NCBI RefSeq assembly: GCF_014805685.1
Contig: NC_060891.1
Span: 29,009,379 to 29,073,378 of the forward strand
Length of the DNA: 64,000 nucleotides
Origin: Silurus meridionalis
Taxonomy: Eukaryota > Chordata > Actinopteri > Siluriformes > Siluridae
Reading direction: 5' to 3'
Shown here piece by piece: positions 30,445 to 41,234 of this stretch. How positions within the stretch are numbered: position 1 is the first letter of the stretch; every line of letters starts with the position of its first letter. The notes beneath the pieces were generated by a model. The model did no database searches. It was not told the origin of the DNA and worked only from the letters and a program-made list of their open reading frames with translations. A program made the position numbers and the translations under genes.

Positions 30445-30790
30445 ATTTGCAGTGGTCGAATAGTGTTCAGGGGAAGACCTGCCAGCAGAGAGCTGCAGTA
30501 GTCCAGTCTTGAAATGACAAGAGACTGAACAAGCACCTGGGCAGCCTGTATGGACAGAAATGGTCGAATCCTTCGGATGTTATAGAGAAGGAATCGACAA
30601 GAACGAGCAACATTAGCGGCATGTGGGAAGAAGGATAGTTCATTGTCCATAGTTACCCCAAGGTTACGAGCAGTGGCTGAAGGGGAGAGCAAAGAGTCAT
30701 GAAGTGTTATTTGGAGATCTTGACCTGGAGATGAATCACCTGGGATGACCAGCAGTTCTGTTTCACTGGGGTTGAGATCAGACGGCCTAC
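30445..30790 (-). mobile_element. L2-type LINE RT C-terminal fragment (LINE D)
   Basis: The minus strand encodes LSPSATARNLGVTMDNELSF, FPHAANVARSCRFLLYNIRR, IRPFLSIQAAQVLVQSLVIS and RLDYCSSLLAGLPLN, the C-terminal RT/thumb region of an L2-type LINE. It is nearly identical to 31919-32255. It is cut at both ends by other retroelement fragments. Confidence 0.85.
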
Positions 30791-30804
30791 AGTTAAGAGA
30801 TACA

Positions 30805-30985
30805 AAGCCTGACAGCGTGGTGTGCCACCAACAACCTGACCCTCAATGCCACGAAGACTAAAAAGAAGTCTAAAGAAGTCTACATAAATAGAACTGAGGT
30901 AAATCTCTTGAGGGTTCTTGGGAGTTCACATCTCTGAGGATCTGTCCTGGCACCAGAACACTTCAGCTCCGGTTAGGAAGGCACA
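30805..30985 (+). mobile_element. Jockey/CR1-type LINE fragment (LINE C family)
   Basis: Plus-strand remnants of the RT C-terminal region: GTGTGCCACCAACAACCTGA (CATNNLT), then GGGTTCTTGGGAGTTCACAT and CTCTGAGGATCTGTCCTGGC (FLGVHISEDLSW). It ends at AGGCACAACAACACCAAGA. The LINE C copy at about 18880-19000 carries the same block on the other strand. Confidence 0.65.
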
Positions 30986-30987
30986 AC

Positions 30988-31380
30988 AACACCAAGATCC
31001 AAGATGATGCCGGTGAGGTCGGCTGCCGTCACGACTGCTTTGTTTTTTTTTTGTTTTTTTTTATATTTATTTACTATTATATCATATCTACTATTTTCTT
31101 TATACTAGACGGCTATCATTACATATGTTGCTTCTTCTATCTACCTTGGGAATTCAGCTTGGTCATAGTCAGTGCCGTTTATATTCCACCTCAAGCAGAC
31201 ACGGACACTGCAGTATGGGAGTTACACAAGATCATAATGCTACACCAAACACAGCATCGGAATGCTATGTTTTTAATTGTGGTGGGAGACTTTAACAGTG
31301 CCAACCTGAGGCACGCACTGCTTCCGGCAGCACATCACCTGCCCCACATGTTCAGGCGCAACTCTGATGACATTTACATT
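30988..31380 (+). mobile_element. LINE B 5' end and endonuclease fragment
   Basis: Starts with CCAAGATGATGCCGGTGAGG and GGCTGCCGTCACGACTGCT, the same 5' terminus as the LINE B copy ending at 47142, followed by a poly(T)-rich leader. The coding part has LPWEFSLVIVSAVYIPPQAD, AVWELHKIIMLHQTQHRN and LIVVGDFNSANLRHALLP (endonuclease Asp/Asn motif). A large part between leader and endonuclease is deleted, and the copy breaks off at about 31370. Confidence 0.75.
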
Positions 31381-31384
31381 TACA

Positions 31385-32315
31385 TTTGTGGCATTTAGCA
31401 GACGCCCTTATCCAGAGCGACGTACAAAAGTGCTTTGAGTCTCTAGTAATGAATAAATCTACACTGGTACGCAAGATTACAAACTTAATATAAATATAAC
31501 TCGAATTCTACAAACTTGGAAAGTGCTAATGTAGGTATTTCAGGAAGAGGTAGGTTTTCAGTCTTCGTTTGAAGATAGTCAGGGACTCTGCTGTACGGAC
31601 ATCTAGGGGAAGTTCATTCCACCACCTCCGTGCCAGAACAGAGAAGAGCCTTAAAGTGACTTACCTCTCATTCTGAGAGAAGGAGGTACCAATCGAGCAG
31701 TGCTGGAGGATCTCAGACAGCCTGGTGCAGTGCGAGATGTGATGAGGTCACTGAGGTAAGATGGTGCTGGTCCATTTTTGGCCTTGTAGGCAAGCATCAG
31801 TGTTTTGAATCTGATACGTGCAGCTACTGGAAGCCAGTGAAGGGTGCGCAGCAGTGGGGTGGTGTGGGAAAACTTGGGCTGATTGAACACAAGTCGTGCA
31901 GCTGCGTTTTGGATCATTTGCAGTGGACGAATAGCGTTCAGGGGAAGACCTGCCAGCAAAGAGTTGCAGTAGTCAAGTCTTGAAATGACAAGAGACTGAA
32001 CAAGCACCTGGGCAGCCTGTATGGACAGAAATTGTCGAATTCTTCGGATGTTATAGAGAAGAAATCGACAAGAACGAGCAACATTAGCGACATGTGGGAA
32101 AAAAGACAGTTCATTGTCCATAGTTACCCCGAGGTTACGAGCAGTGGCTGAAGGGGAGAGCAGAGAGACATGAAGTGTTATTTGGAGATCTTGACCTGGA
32201 GATGAATCACTTGGGATGATCAGCAGTTCTGTTTTGCTGGGGTTGAGTTTTAGTTGGTGAGCACTCATCCATAAAGATATGTCTGACAAGCATGCTGAGA
32301 TCCGAGCGGAAGCTG
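31385..32315 (-). mobile_element. L2-type LINE 3' end (LINE D)
   Basis: 212 open codons on the minus strand (31651-32289): SLWMSAHQLKLNPSKTELLI, ARNLGVTMDNELSFFPHVAN, LVISRLDYCNSLLAGLP, LLRTLHWLPVAARIRFKTLM, APSYLSDLITSRTAPGCLRS, ending in a LRMRGKSL tail. The 3' UTR runs to 31385 and contains the common TGGCATTTAGCAGACGCCCT, then TATCCAGAGCGACGTACAAA tail. The part upstream of the thumb, including the catalytic palm, is missing. Confidence 0.85.
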
Positions 32316-32329
32316 TGGTGTCTGATGGA

Positions 32330-33344
32330 GGGAAAGAAAAGATTAAGGATTCCTATGTGTACTTGGGACAAGCCTGTCAAACAATCACATCAAATACCAA
32401 CTATCAACCATCTCTCAGCTCAAAGTCACCATATTCTTCTCTGGTAGTCTGCGTGTGTAAGAAAGATGGAACTCTCCACCTCTGCTGTTACTACCGGGAG
32501 TTAAATAAGATTCCGTTCCAGACAGACACTCAATACCCTAAATACAGGACATGTTTTTTAGTCCTTGGTTCAGATAAAGCCTATCAAAAGGGTATTTTAG
32601 AGGAATCCAGCTGACCTCTCACTGTGTTTATAACAATGTGGGGATTATTTGAATGGGTAAGGGTCCCTTTTGTATTGTCCAATGCACCTGCCAAATTTCA
32701 AAGGAGCATGGAGGAGTGCCTGAGAGAACTGTGTGATGAGGTGTGTCTATTTACTGCATTCAAAAACATTTGATAATCATCTTCAGGATCTTAAAAGGTT
32801 ATTGCAGGGTTACCAAAAGAGCACAGAGTGGCTATTCTCCACTGACAATCGATGAATCCTCAGTGGAGATCATCAAGAGCACCAAATTCCTTGGTGTTCA
32901 TCTGTCGGAGAACCTCACCTGGCCACTTAACACCAGCTCCATCACCAAGAAAGCCCAGCAGCGTCTTTACTTCCTTAGAAGGCTGAGGAAAGCTCATCTT
33001 CCCACCTCCATCTTGACCATGTTCTACAGGGGGACCATTGAGAGCATCCTGAGCAACTGCAACACTGCCTGGTTTGGGAACTGCACCGTCTCGGATTGCA
33101 AAACCCTACAAAGGATCGTGAGGACAGCTGAGAAGAGTCTCTCTCACCTCCATCATGGACATATACCTCACATTCTGCATCCGCAAAGCCAACAGCATTG
33201 TGGATGACCCCACACACCCCTCACACACACTCTTCACCCTCCTACTATCAGGAAAGTGGTTCCGAAGCATTCAGGCAGTCACATCCAGACTGTGTAACAG
33301 TTTCTCCCCTCAAGCCATCAGGCTCCTCAATACACAGAACTAAA

Positions 33345-33396
<52 letters not shown>

Positions 33397-34600
33397 GGGT
33401 GTTACCTAACTGGACAACATGAACTTAACACACACTCATTATTCATCTCAATCCATTCCACCACAATGTATATATTATTATTAATACTTAACCATATTAC
33501 ACAGTTTACATGCTGTTTTTTACACCTCTTGAATGCTGCTGCTGCTGTTTCTGCAAATACTCTTGTTTATAGTCTATATAGTTCTCTTTGGACAGTACTG
33601 TATATTCAGAGTATACAGTAGGTTTACTGGTCGGTGCTATCTTGGGGTATGTGTATTGTCCCACACTGTCTTGTGTTGTCTTGTGTTGTATGTTTGTCTG
33701 ATCTGTTTGTCTGTCTGTCTGTACTGTCTGTCTGTACTGTTTTTTTGTCTGCACTCGATGCACTTTATGTAGCTTTGTGTTGTGTTGTAGCTTAATGTTG
33801 TTTATTTTAGCACCAGGGTTCTGGAGGAATGTTGTCTCATTTTTACTGTGTACTGTATACCACTGTGTATAGTACAAATGACAATAAAAGCCTCTTGACT
33901 TGACTCTTGACTCTTGTAGAGCTGCTCACATCAGTTGCAGAGATCCCCAAGGACATTTTAAGACAAGCTCAAGAAGATGATCCTGAAATAAAAGAAGCTT
34001 TGATGTGACTTAAATCAAAATCCTGGCATATAAACAGGAGTCAGGGCAAAAAGGATCGGGGACTGATAAGGGAAAAAGACAGCCTGGATGAGCATGGACT
34101 CTTGTTCCAGAAAACAGCACCCTGGCATCAGCTGGTATTGCCAAATAAATATAATAACCTTGTTTATACGGAGTAACATCAAGACATGGGCCATCTAGGA
34201 CCAAATGAGTGCTGAACTTGATCATTAGATTTTATTGGTCCCACATCCAAAAGGTAGTGGAACACTACATCACATGCGTTTGCAGTTGACTGAGAAGCAT
34301 CCAAACAGGGTAAACCTGAGCTCCTCTGACTAATATCACTACAACTTATCTATTTCAGCTGGTCTCTATTGACTTTTTACATCTAGAGTAGTGTAAAGAA
34401 GGTTATGAATACATTTAGGTTGTAATGGACCTCTTTACACAGTTTGCTCAAGCATATGTATGCAGAAACAAGATTGCCAGGAGAGCTGTGGAGATGCTAA
34501 ACGGTGGGTTTAAGAGGGAGAAGATCAGGTGTCATCTTCAAGAGGAGATGTTGGAAAAACAGATGATGCTGAAAGGATTGACCCAGGAGACTTCTTTGCA
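32330..34600 (+). mobile_element. Ty3/gypsy pol relic, split by LINE A
   Basis: Plus-strand RT with SPYSSLVVCVCKKDGTLHLC and YYRELNKIPF (32425-32520), KAYQKGILEESS, then a stop. [12 protein letters not shown] / [19 protein letters not shown] block follows at 32640-32740. A LINE A 3' end (32815-33905) interrupts it. Integrase remnants continue at 33915-34530: GHLGPNE, FQLVSIDFLHLE (first catalytic Asp) and MYAETRLP wording, with many stops. The YLDD catalytic region, RNase H and part of integrase are lost. It belongs with the PPT and 3' LTR at 35107-35638. Confidence 0.75.
32815..33905 (+). mobile_element. LINE A 3' end inside gypsy
   Basis: A 5'-truncated copy of the 24190-27741 family: [60 protein letters not shown], then frame-shifted C-terminus (FSPQAIRLLNTQN at 33310-33343). 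A (CA)n array (33350-33392) and the T-rich 3' UTR follow, ending GACAATAAAAGCCTCTTGAC and TTGACTCTTGACTCTTG. The C-run that is frameshifted in the 24507 ORF reads CCCACCTCCATC here. Confidence 0.85.
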
Positions 34601-35106
34601 ACCAGTTTGCAAAAGAGTATTTCCTTTGAGAAACAAAAAAAGCACAAAAAACAGTTTATTTACAATACTTTCGGTCAGCCTAGCACTGTAGATGGTTAAG
34701 TTGCTGAGTTAAATAAGAAGAAAATGGTTTTACTATGTTAATAATGGTAAAGTTCAATAATAAAAAATAAAAAAACAAACAAAAAAAAATCTAAGTTTTA
34801 TCTTTGTTTATTTAGTAGCTACTCCATTCCATCAGATAACACTTTCAAAGTAGATTGTTTCTATGGTTAAAGGTTTCTATAGTGAAAGTACAGATTCCTG
34901 TTGAAAAAACAGTGATGGTTGAAGATCATGTGCACAGTGATGTCTGCTGCAAACACTCTGCATTGATAAGGAGATAAATGTTGTGTGTGTGGCATGTAAA
35001 TGTATAGCACGAGTACTAGAAATGTTATATCACTGGCTCCTTACAAAGAAATAATCATATACAGTAGGTATTGTATTCTGAGAATGTCAGACCTACATTC
35101 TATTTT
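34601..35106. other. Gypsy 3' non-coding region
   Basis: AT-rich sequence between the integrase relic and the polypurine tract. No gene is recognised. An 88-codon plus frame at 34425-34691 starts in integrase-derived sequence and ends in unassigned DNA. Confidence 0.4.
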
Positions 35107-35117
35107 AGAAGGGAGAA
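35107..35117 (+). promoter_or_regulatory. Polypurine tract (PPT) of the gypsy element
   Basis: AGAAGGGAGAA directly followed by TGTGG, the LTR start. PPTs prime plus-strand DNA synthesis in LTR retrotransposons and sit immediately 5' of the 3' LTR. Confidence 0.7.
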
Positions 35118-35638
35118 TGTGGAAATATTTTGATAGAAGATTTGTGATAGACTTTGTATAAGAAGCTAGCCCACCCCCAAATATATTAGTTATTTTTTTG
35201 TAATGTCTGTTTGATAATTCTTCCATCTTAGTATAAGTATTTAGCGCAAGCACATATTTGTATACTCATAGCTAGGCGATTGGTGTCCAAAAGGTGGCAG
35301 TAGCCAGAAGGAGAATCCCCAGAGTTGCCCTGAAAGTGAAGAAGAAAAGTTAGAAGCGCACGCAAAGTTTTTTTTTTTTTTAGATTAGTTGCATTAGTAC
35401 TGTCGTCCTGTAAGAAGCTGTGGTAAAACCTGTCTCTGGTAACAAATATGCTTGCTGTATAAAAAGAACCCAAATCAATCACACGCTTGTTGCCTTCTTC
35501 AAGTGTGCTACAACAGGAACCTTGTTGAACTTTATTTAGCTTCCCGTAAATGCCTATGGCAGTTGCTGGAGGCCCACGATCTCTGTGACATATGGAGAAA
35601 TTTATATAAGAAACAGAGACAGTACACGTTGGCCCACA
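35118..35638 (+). mobile_element. Ty3/gypsy 3' LTR
   Basis: 521 bp from TGTGGAAATATT to GTTGGCCCACA; the TGTGG/CCACA ends are inverted repeats. A promoter-like TATAAAAA lies at 35458-35465. The 5' LTR is absent, so target duplication cannot be tested. The 140-codon minus-strand open frame across the LTR is not a gene. Confidence 0.65.
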
Positions 35639-37766
35639 CTGCATAGACAAGATGCTCTCCCTGGCGAGATTAGATAGATTCTATTGTTTTAAGCATCAAC
35701 TGACTTTTTGTTACAAAGTGTTTAATTTTTCCAGTAGGCATCTCAAATTACTGCATGGTTTAGTGCACCATCAGTAAAAAGAATATAAAACCTAAAAGTG
35801 CCTCCAGCGTTTGGAGGCCACAGGAAATCGAGGGCATATTGAAGTCCTCAAAAGTAAAAAAGCCAAAATGAACGACCTGTTCGACACTACAGTACAGGGG
35901 GCGCTATTCCACTCACGCTTTAAAAGCGTTACTGAGATGGATGCTACTTCTAAGTTCTTCTTCATTTTAGAACAAAAGAATGGACAGAAAAGATTTATAC
36001 ATGCTGTGTGAACAGAATCAGGAGAACTCGTGTCAGAGCCTTCTAAAATTTGCCAGCAAACAGTCAGCTTCTACTCAAAGCTGTATAGCAGTGAGCGGTC
36101 AGGGGCACAGGTAGTGGAGGAGAGCTTTCTCAAAGACCTACCTAAGCTCACAGAGTCAGTGGCCAGGGAGTTGGACAGGAAGCTGACACTGGCTGAGATT
36201 CAGGAGGCTCTCCAAGGCATGGAGAACGGGGCCAGGAGCCAGGTATTGATGGTCTCCCTGTTGAGTTTTTTAAGGCGTTCTGGGCAGTAATAGGATAGGA
36301 TGTGCTGGAGGTCCTAAAGGACAGTGTTACGGGAGGTCAGCTCCCATCAAGCTGCAGGAGAGCTGTCCTGACCCTGCTGCCAAAGAAGGGAGACCTGGCC
36401 CACCTAAAGAACTGGTGCCCAGCGTCACTACTGTGCACTGACTGCAAGCTGCTGTCAAAAGCATTAGCCTCGAGACTGATGAAGGTGATGGAGCAAATCA
36501 TTCACCATGACCAGACGTACTGTGTGCTGTCTCCAGGCTATTGGGTGTGTAGACTGGTCTGATTTTTCTAGACCAGGAAAAGGCTTTTGATCGGGTTGAG
36601 CATGAATATTTGTGGAAGGTGCTGGAAAGCTTTGGGTTCAACCCTGGTTTCATAGCCATGATCAAGGTGTTGTACCGTGAAATTGAGTGTGTACTGAAGG
36701 TTAACAGTGGTTTATGTGCTCCTTTTAGAGTGTACAGAGGGATCAGACAAGAGACTGTCAAGAATGCTGTACACTCTAATAATCGAACCTCTTTTAATAA
36801 ATTTGAGAAATCGTCTTTCTGGTTTTTATATTTCACATGCCAATGCTTTACTTTACTTGTCAGCACATGCAGACGACTTGGCTGTAACAGAGCCAACACT
36901 GCCAGGAGACCTGGTGTGGAAAAAAGGGGGTTTTAAATACTTGGGTGTCTACCTGGGGAGTGACGGGTTTTTAAATAAAAACTGGAAATGCACTGTAGAG
37001 CACATTAAGGGCAGACTGAGCAGGTAGAAGTGGCTGGTTTCAAAGATGTCCTACAGGGGGCGAACGCTGGTGATAAATAACCTGGCAGTGTCGTCTCGGT
37101 GGCACAAGCTGGCATGCCTGATCCACCGCCAAACCTGCTAGCAAGCATCCAGGCCCTGCTTGTTGACTTCTTCTGGGATGGTCTTCACTGGATTCTGCAG
37201 AGTGTCCTCCATCTGCCCAAGGAGGAAGGGGGGCAAGGGCTGGCATATCCAGAGCGACCACCCCCACACTGTCCAGAGCTTTGATCTCCTCAAAGATCCT
37301 CATACTCCGGGAGCTGGTGAACGTTGCAGGGACAGACCTATCACGAGGGAAGCTGCTCTACAGGGCCTGTGTTAAGGTTTTAAATAAGAATAAACTGAGT
37401 GGGAGGGTGGACCCCCAGTGGAGAAATGTTCTTGGTTTTAATGATGATATTAAACCAGAGTGGAGACACTGTACAAACCACCATTAACCAAAAAAGCTGC
37501 TGAACTCCAGTGGAGGATTTTACACTGCATCATCTCTGTCAACTCTTTTATTAGTATTTAAACCCTGATGTTCTACAGGGCGGTCCGTTCTGTTCACAAA
37601 GAGAAACTTTTTAAAACTTTTTTTAAGTGTTTTTAAAACTTTTACTCACTGCTCCAGGTTACAGTCACTGTTTCAGCTTTAAAACCTATTTTAAATTCCT
37701 TTAATGTGATTTTACTCTTCAGTGTTTTATTCTTGGTTTTAAGTACAGCAGGAGAAACAGGTTTAT

Positions 37767-38021
37767 GTGCCACTGATTAATTTTATTTTTGGTCAAGCAA
37801 AAATGGCCACATACCCGAGCAGAAAGAACAAAGTGGCTCAAAACACTGACTGTGATGCAAACAGAATTTTCTCCTGGTTGATAAAATCGAGGATTGTGGT
37901 TTATTTGAATGTTTATAAGTGTGTGGGGGATCTGAAGATGTTTGAGGATGTGTGGTGTCGTAATGAAGCTCTGTGTTCGGTGAAAGAAGAAAAATTACAC
38001 TTTGCACGAGAACTGAACTAA
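37767..38021 (+). pseudogene. Tx1-like LINE ORF2 C-terminal end
   Basis: 84 codons: LINFIFGQAKMATYPSRKNK, VFEDVWCRNEALCSVKEE-type ending and LHFARELN, then stop. This is the conserved last segment of Tx1-type ORF2 proteins (function not well defined). It is followed by a (CA)n array and the poly(A) end of the element. Confidence 0.75.
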
Positions 38022-38025
38022 ACAA

Positions 38026-38069
<44 letters not shown>
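38026..38069. repeat. (CA)n microsatellite in the LINE 3' UTR
   Basis: Pure CA run directly after the Tx1-like ORF2 stop. Confidence 0.95.
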
Positions 38070-38071
<2 letters not shown>

Positions 38072-38227
38072 CTTCCCCCCAACATTTAACTGTCATTGTC
38101 TGTTTTTATTTATGTCTATTTAATATTTTATTTATTTATTAATCTATTTATATATTTATTTATCTAATGGGTCAAGCTGATACCACATGGTATATAACGT
38201 GTTAAATAAAAGGATTGTAAAAAAAAA

Positions 38228-38230
<3 letters not shown>

Positions 38231-38287
<57 letters not shown>

Positions 38288-38414
38288 ATGTCCAGCCCCA
38301 ACACCTTTTCTTTATGAGGAGCTTTTTCATCTGCTGCCATTTGTACCCTGTTCAAACAGCAGGAACAAAGAAAATACATGTGGAGAGTCTCACACACACA
38401 CACACACACACACA
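38231..38414. repeat. (TC)n and (CA)n arrays
   Basis: TC run at 38231-38284 directly after the LINE poly(A) tract; CA run at 38391-38414. Confidence 0.95.
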
Positions 38415-38562
38415 CTTTTCTCCCACCTGATAATAGGGGCCGAGATCAAGTGGTACAATTACCTGTGATGGTGTGTGTTCATTCACTCGGCCCTGTGTGG
38501 GAGTGAGAAAGAGAGGAACGAGAGAGAGAGGGGGGGGATATAGAGAGAGAATAAAAGAAGGA

Positions 38563-38566
38563 GAGC

Positions 38567-38618
<52 letters not shown>

Positions 38619-38738
38619 AAGAATGCTAATTTCTGTGCTAATTTTTATAGTCTCTTTGTGAATCTCATACACACAAACACACTGCTGATGTGTAATAGAA
38701 TTTCTTTCTCCACTTTTCCTCTCTTAATCTTCAGAAAT

Positions 38739-38785
<47 letters not shown>

Positions 38786-38870
38786 TAGACAGAAGATAAG
38801 AACTTTATTACTGTGCACACAAAGACAATCTCAGTGTGCTGCTGTAATGTCTATATGAATGATCTTTAAT

Positions 38871-38923
<53 letters not shown>
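38563..38923. repeat. (GA)n, (GT)n and (CA)n arrays
   Basis: GA run at 38568-38613, GT run at 38742-38776, CA run at 38876-38923. The sequence between shows no gene. Confidence 0.95.
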
Positions 38924-38925
<2 letters not shown>

Positions 38926-38929
38926 CTGA

Positions 38930-39070
38930 ATCCTGTGCTCTGATTGGTCAGGGGTTTAGGGGTTTTCTATAAAAGCAGCTCTGACAGGATTGCATTTTAA
39001 GCCTTCACTCTGATACGTGATCGTTTCCATAGTAACGGCAGAAATGTGCCACTCCACTAATCATACACTG
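38930..39070 (+). repeat. Dispersed repeat (CTCTGATTGG family)
   Basis: CTGTGCTCTGATTGGTCAGG, CTATAAAAGCAGCTCTGACA and CACTCTGATACGTGAT, then TTTCCATAGTAAC. It is the best preserved copy of the family also seen at 400-540 and 15045-15200. Confidence 0.55.
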
Positions 39071-39109
39071 GATGTATATTGGTGTAATTGTTGCTATTGT
39101 GAAGTTTTT

Positions 39110-39300
39110 CCAAAGTTTTTTTTTCCAATTCATCCCAAAGTTGTTGGAGCTCTATAGCAGGAGATCTTCCACTCCATCCCATGGAAAGCAGATCTTCATG
39201 GAGCTGGCTTTGTGCACTTTTTGTCATGCCAGAGGAGGTTTGGGTCTCCTAGTTCAAGTGATGACCAAATTTAATGCTACCTCCAAAGACACCTGATAAA
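39110..39300 (-). mobile_element. Degraded Tc1-type transposon fragment
   Basis: TTCATCCCAAAGTTGTTGGA, TTCATGGAGCTGGCTTTGTG and GTCATGCCAGAGGAGGTTTG read like the antisense of a fish Tc1-type DDE transposase gene region, strongly decayed. No ends are visible. Family placement is from memory of the wording and is tentative. Confidence 0.4.
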
Positions 39301-39829
39301 ACTGTGTCTCTCTGACAGAAAGATGTCCCAATATATCTGGGTACACAGTGTTACAATAACTTTGACTCATGCTAATGGAGTGTTCACACAGTGGAGATGT
39401 GTGAGGGACAATAAGAGTGACAGTGAAGTTCCTGTAAGAACATTTGGTCCTTTATAAATAGTCCGAGGCATGAGACGGTGGCGTGAAGGGAATTAGGTGA
39501 CACGGTGAAGGACACAACGTTGCTGCACACCTATCCTGTATTTCCTCTACGACCCGAGCTGCCCTCATTCACTATTAAAGCTTTCCATCTTAATTTATAG
39601 CATTAATATTCACTTCTACACCCAAAACAGCGCAGGAACTCAGCAGCAGCAGCAGCAGCAGCAGCAGCATTATTTCAGGAGGATAATGACTCCTGAGAGC
39701 AAAAGAAGTGTAAATATCAACAAATAATAAAACACATAGCACATAAACATTTAGTGATCTACTTTACAAGGGCTTTATAATAATTTACAGAATAAATCAT
39801 AATAATTTACTCCTGATTTTATGGTGTTT
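39301..39829. repeat. Unassigned DNA with (GCA)n
   Basis: Contains a (GCA)n/(CAG)n trinucleotide array at 39645-39668 (about 8 units). No gene is seen. Confidence 0.6.
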
Positions 39830-40270
39830 AACAGTGTAGAATTTACACAGTGTAAATATTCACAAGCAGGAATTCACACTGTAACATTTGTGATGGTATT
39901 ATTTAACCTACTCATTTACAGTGTAAACTTTCCGAGGTAGAAACTTTACAGTGATTTAAGGAGGAAACTTCATGGTTTTCCGTGTGTGTAAAATATTTTA
40001 ATTAACTTTAAAAACTTTATAAATGTTTTAATTATTAAAAATTAATATATTTTATGTGATGATTTATAGTGCAAACTAAAGTGACCTACATTGTGAACTT
40101 TTTTATTATTTACAATATAATAAAATCTATATTATGAAGAATCACACTGTAACAGTGTTCTTTTTCAGGTAATATACATTGTAAACTTTATGGTGATTAA
40201 AAGTGTAAACTTGACTAATTAACATCCAGGATGACTTTATTTAATTCTTGTTTACAGTATAAACATTGTA
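39830..40270. repeat. AT-rich array of TACAGTGTAAACTTT-like motifs
   Basis: About ten degenerate copies of TACAGTGTAAACTTT or its reverse (TTTACAGTGTAAACTTT at 39916, CACACTGTAACA at 39876 and 40148, ACATTGTAAACTTTATGG at 40175, AAGTGTAAACTT at 40201, TACAGTATAAAC at 40255). Spacing is irregular. It is non-coding. Confidence 0.5.
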
Positions 40271-40274
40271 TATT

Positions 40275-41230
40275 TTAAAGATGTTTAGTGCAAAAAAAAT
40301 CATATAATAAATAGCTTTCACGTTTTTTTATTAATAGTAATATTATTATGCAATACCACCTTTTTATCTTATTTTATTTTTTTAATAAAAATGTGCAATT
40401 GGAAGCTTCTGTCACCAAAACAATTCCTTGTAAGTAAAAACATACTTGGCAAAAAAACTCTTTTTGATTCTAAATATGCATAAATAATATTATTTTAAAT
40501 AAAAAAAAAATTATTATAACAGCTTTACTGCTAGTGAAAGTAAATGGAGCTGGGTGGAGATTGAGATGTGAAGGTGCTGATCCACATTCCAGTGCTCAGC
40601 TGTAATCAGGCCATCGACTCGGTTTCACAGCACACAGCGTGAGGTATCGATCCACTGCCTCAGGGTTTCTCGGATTTCCTCAACAGAGTGATGCTGATGT
40701 TCATGTGTTTTCCGTCATAAGTGCAGGTTGAAGGGTATGTAACAATCACCCTCTGTACAATATGACGCCTCACATGCTCCAGAAAGCTCAGATCTATCCT
40801 GAGACATGAATAAAACTCACACCATGTCCCTGAACCTGAACATAAATTCATTAGTTTGCTAGAACTCTGCGAACCTCGAAGTGGAGAGGAAATAAAATTA
40901 GCCTGTCGTTCTTCAGACGATTCATGCAGATGGAGTTATTATAAAGTCCATTTTCCAATGATTGACCTTTCTGTAGGAGACGTGTGGCACAAAGCTGAGT
41001 TCCAGTTCCTGAAGATTACAGCCGAGCTCACTTCGAGGAGATTCAGGATTTTGATAAACAGCTTCTGTAACCTATTTCATTTATTAAACCTCATATTTTT
41101 TAGATCAATTTATATTTAATGCACACAAATCAACTTACTGTTCTTAATTACTTTATAGCAGCTATAAACGTAATTACAAGTGTTCTAAACTTCTTTCTTT
41201 AAGTCTATCTGACCTCCCAAACAATGACTA
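40275..41230. other. No gene supported
   Basis: AT-rich first half. The 40600-41115 part has open stretches on both strands (63 codons minus, 87 codons plus) with ordinary composition but no domain, similarity or splice structure that I recognise. Confidence 0.4.
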
Positions 41231-41234
41231 CACA

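Larger units (their letters stand above)
35730..38229 (+). mobile_element. Tx1-like (L1 clade) LINE, 5'-truncated
   Basis: Plus-strand fragments of an L1/Tx1-type ORF2 in order: FHSRFKSVTEMDATSKFFFI and LEQKNGQKRFIHAV (35890-36010), SFYSKLYSSE, ALQGMENGARS (36030-36290), RRAVLTLLPKKGDLAHLKNW (36360), LIFLDQEKAFDRVEHEYLWK (36560-36620, first catalytic Asp), VYRGIRQ, KYLGVYLGSDGF, and LLASIQALLVDFFWDG with LHLPKEEGGQGLAYP (37130-37260). The C-terminus is CPFCSQRETLFHTFFKC-like wording at about 37580-37630 and the 37767-38021 block. It ends in AATAAAAGGATTGT and a poly(A) tract (38218-38229). Many frameshifts; inactive. Confidence 0.82.

Noticed and set aside
32279..32330. Start of a plus-strand protein at 32279
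   Set aside because: The first part is antisense of the LINE D fragment; only the part after about 32330 is gypsy RT.
35228..35650. 140-codon minus-strand open frame
   Set aside because: Antisense of the gypsy LTR, with no recognisable domain.
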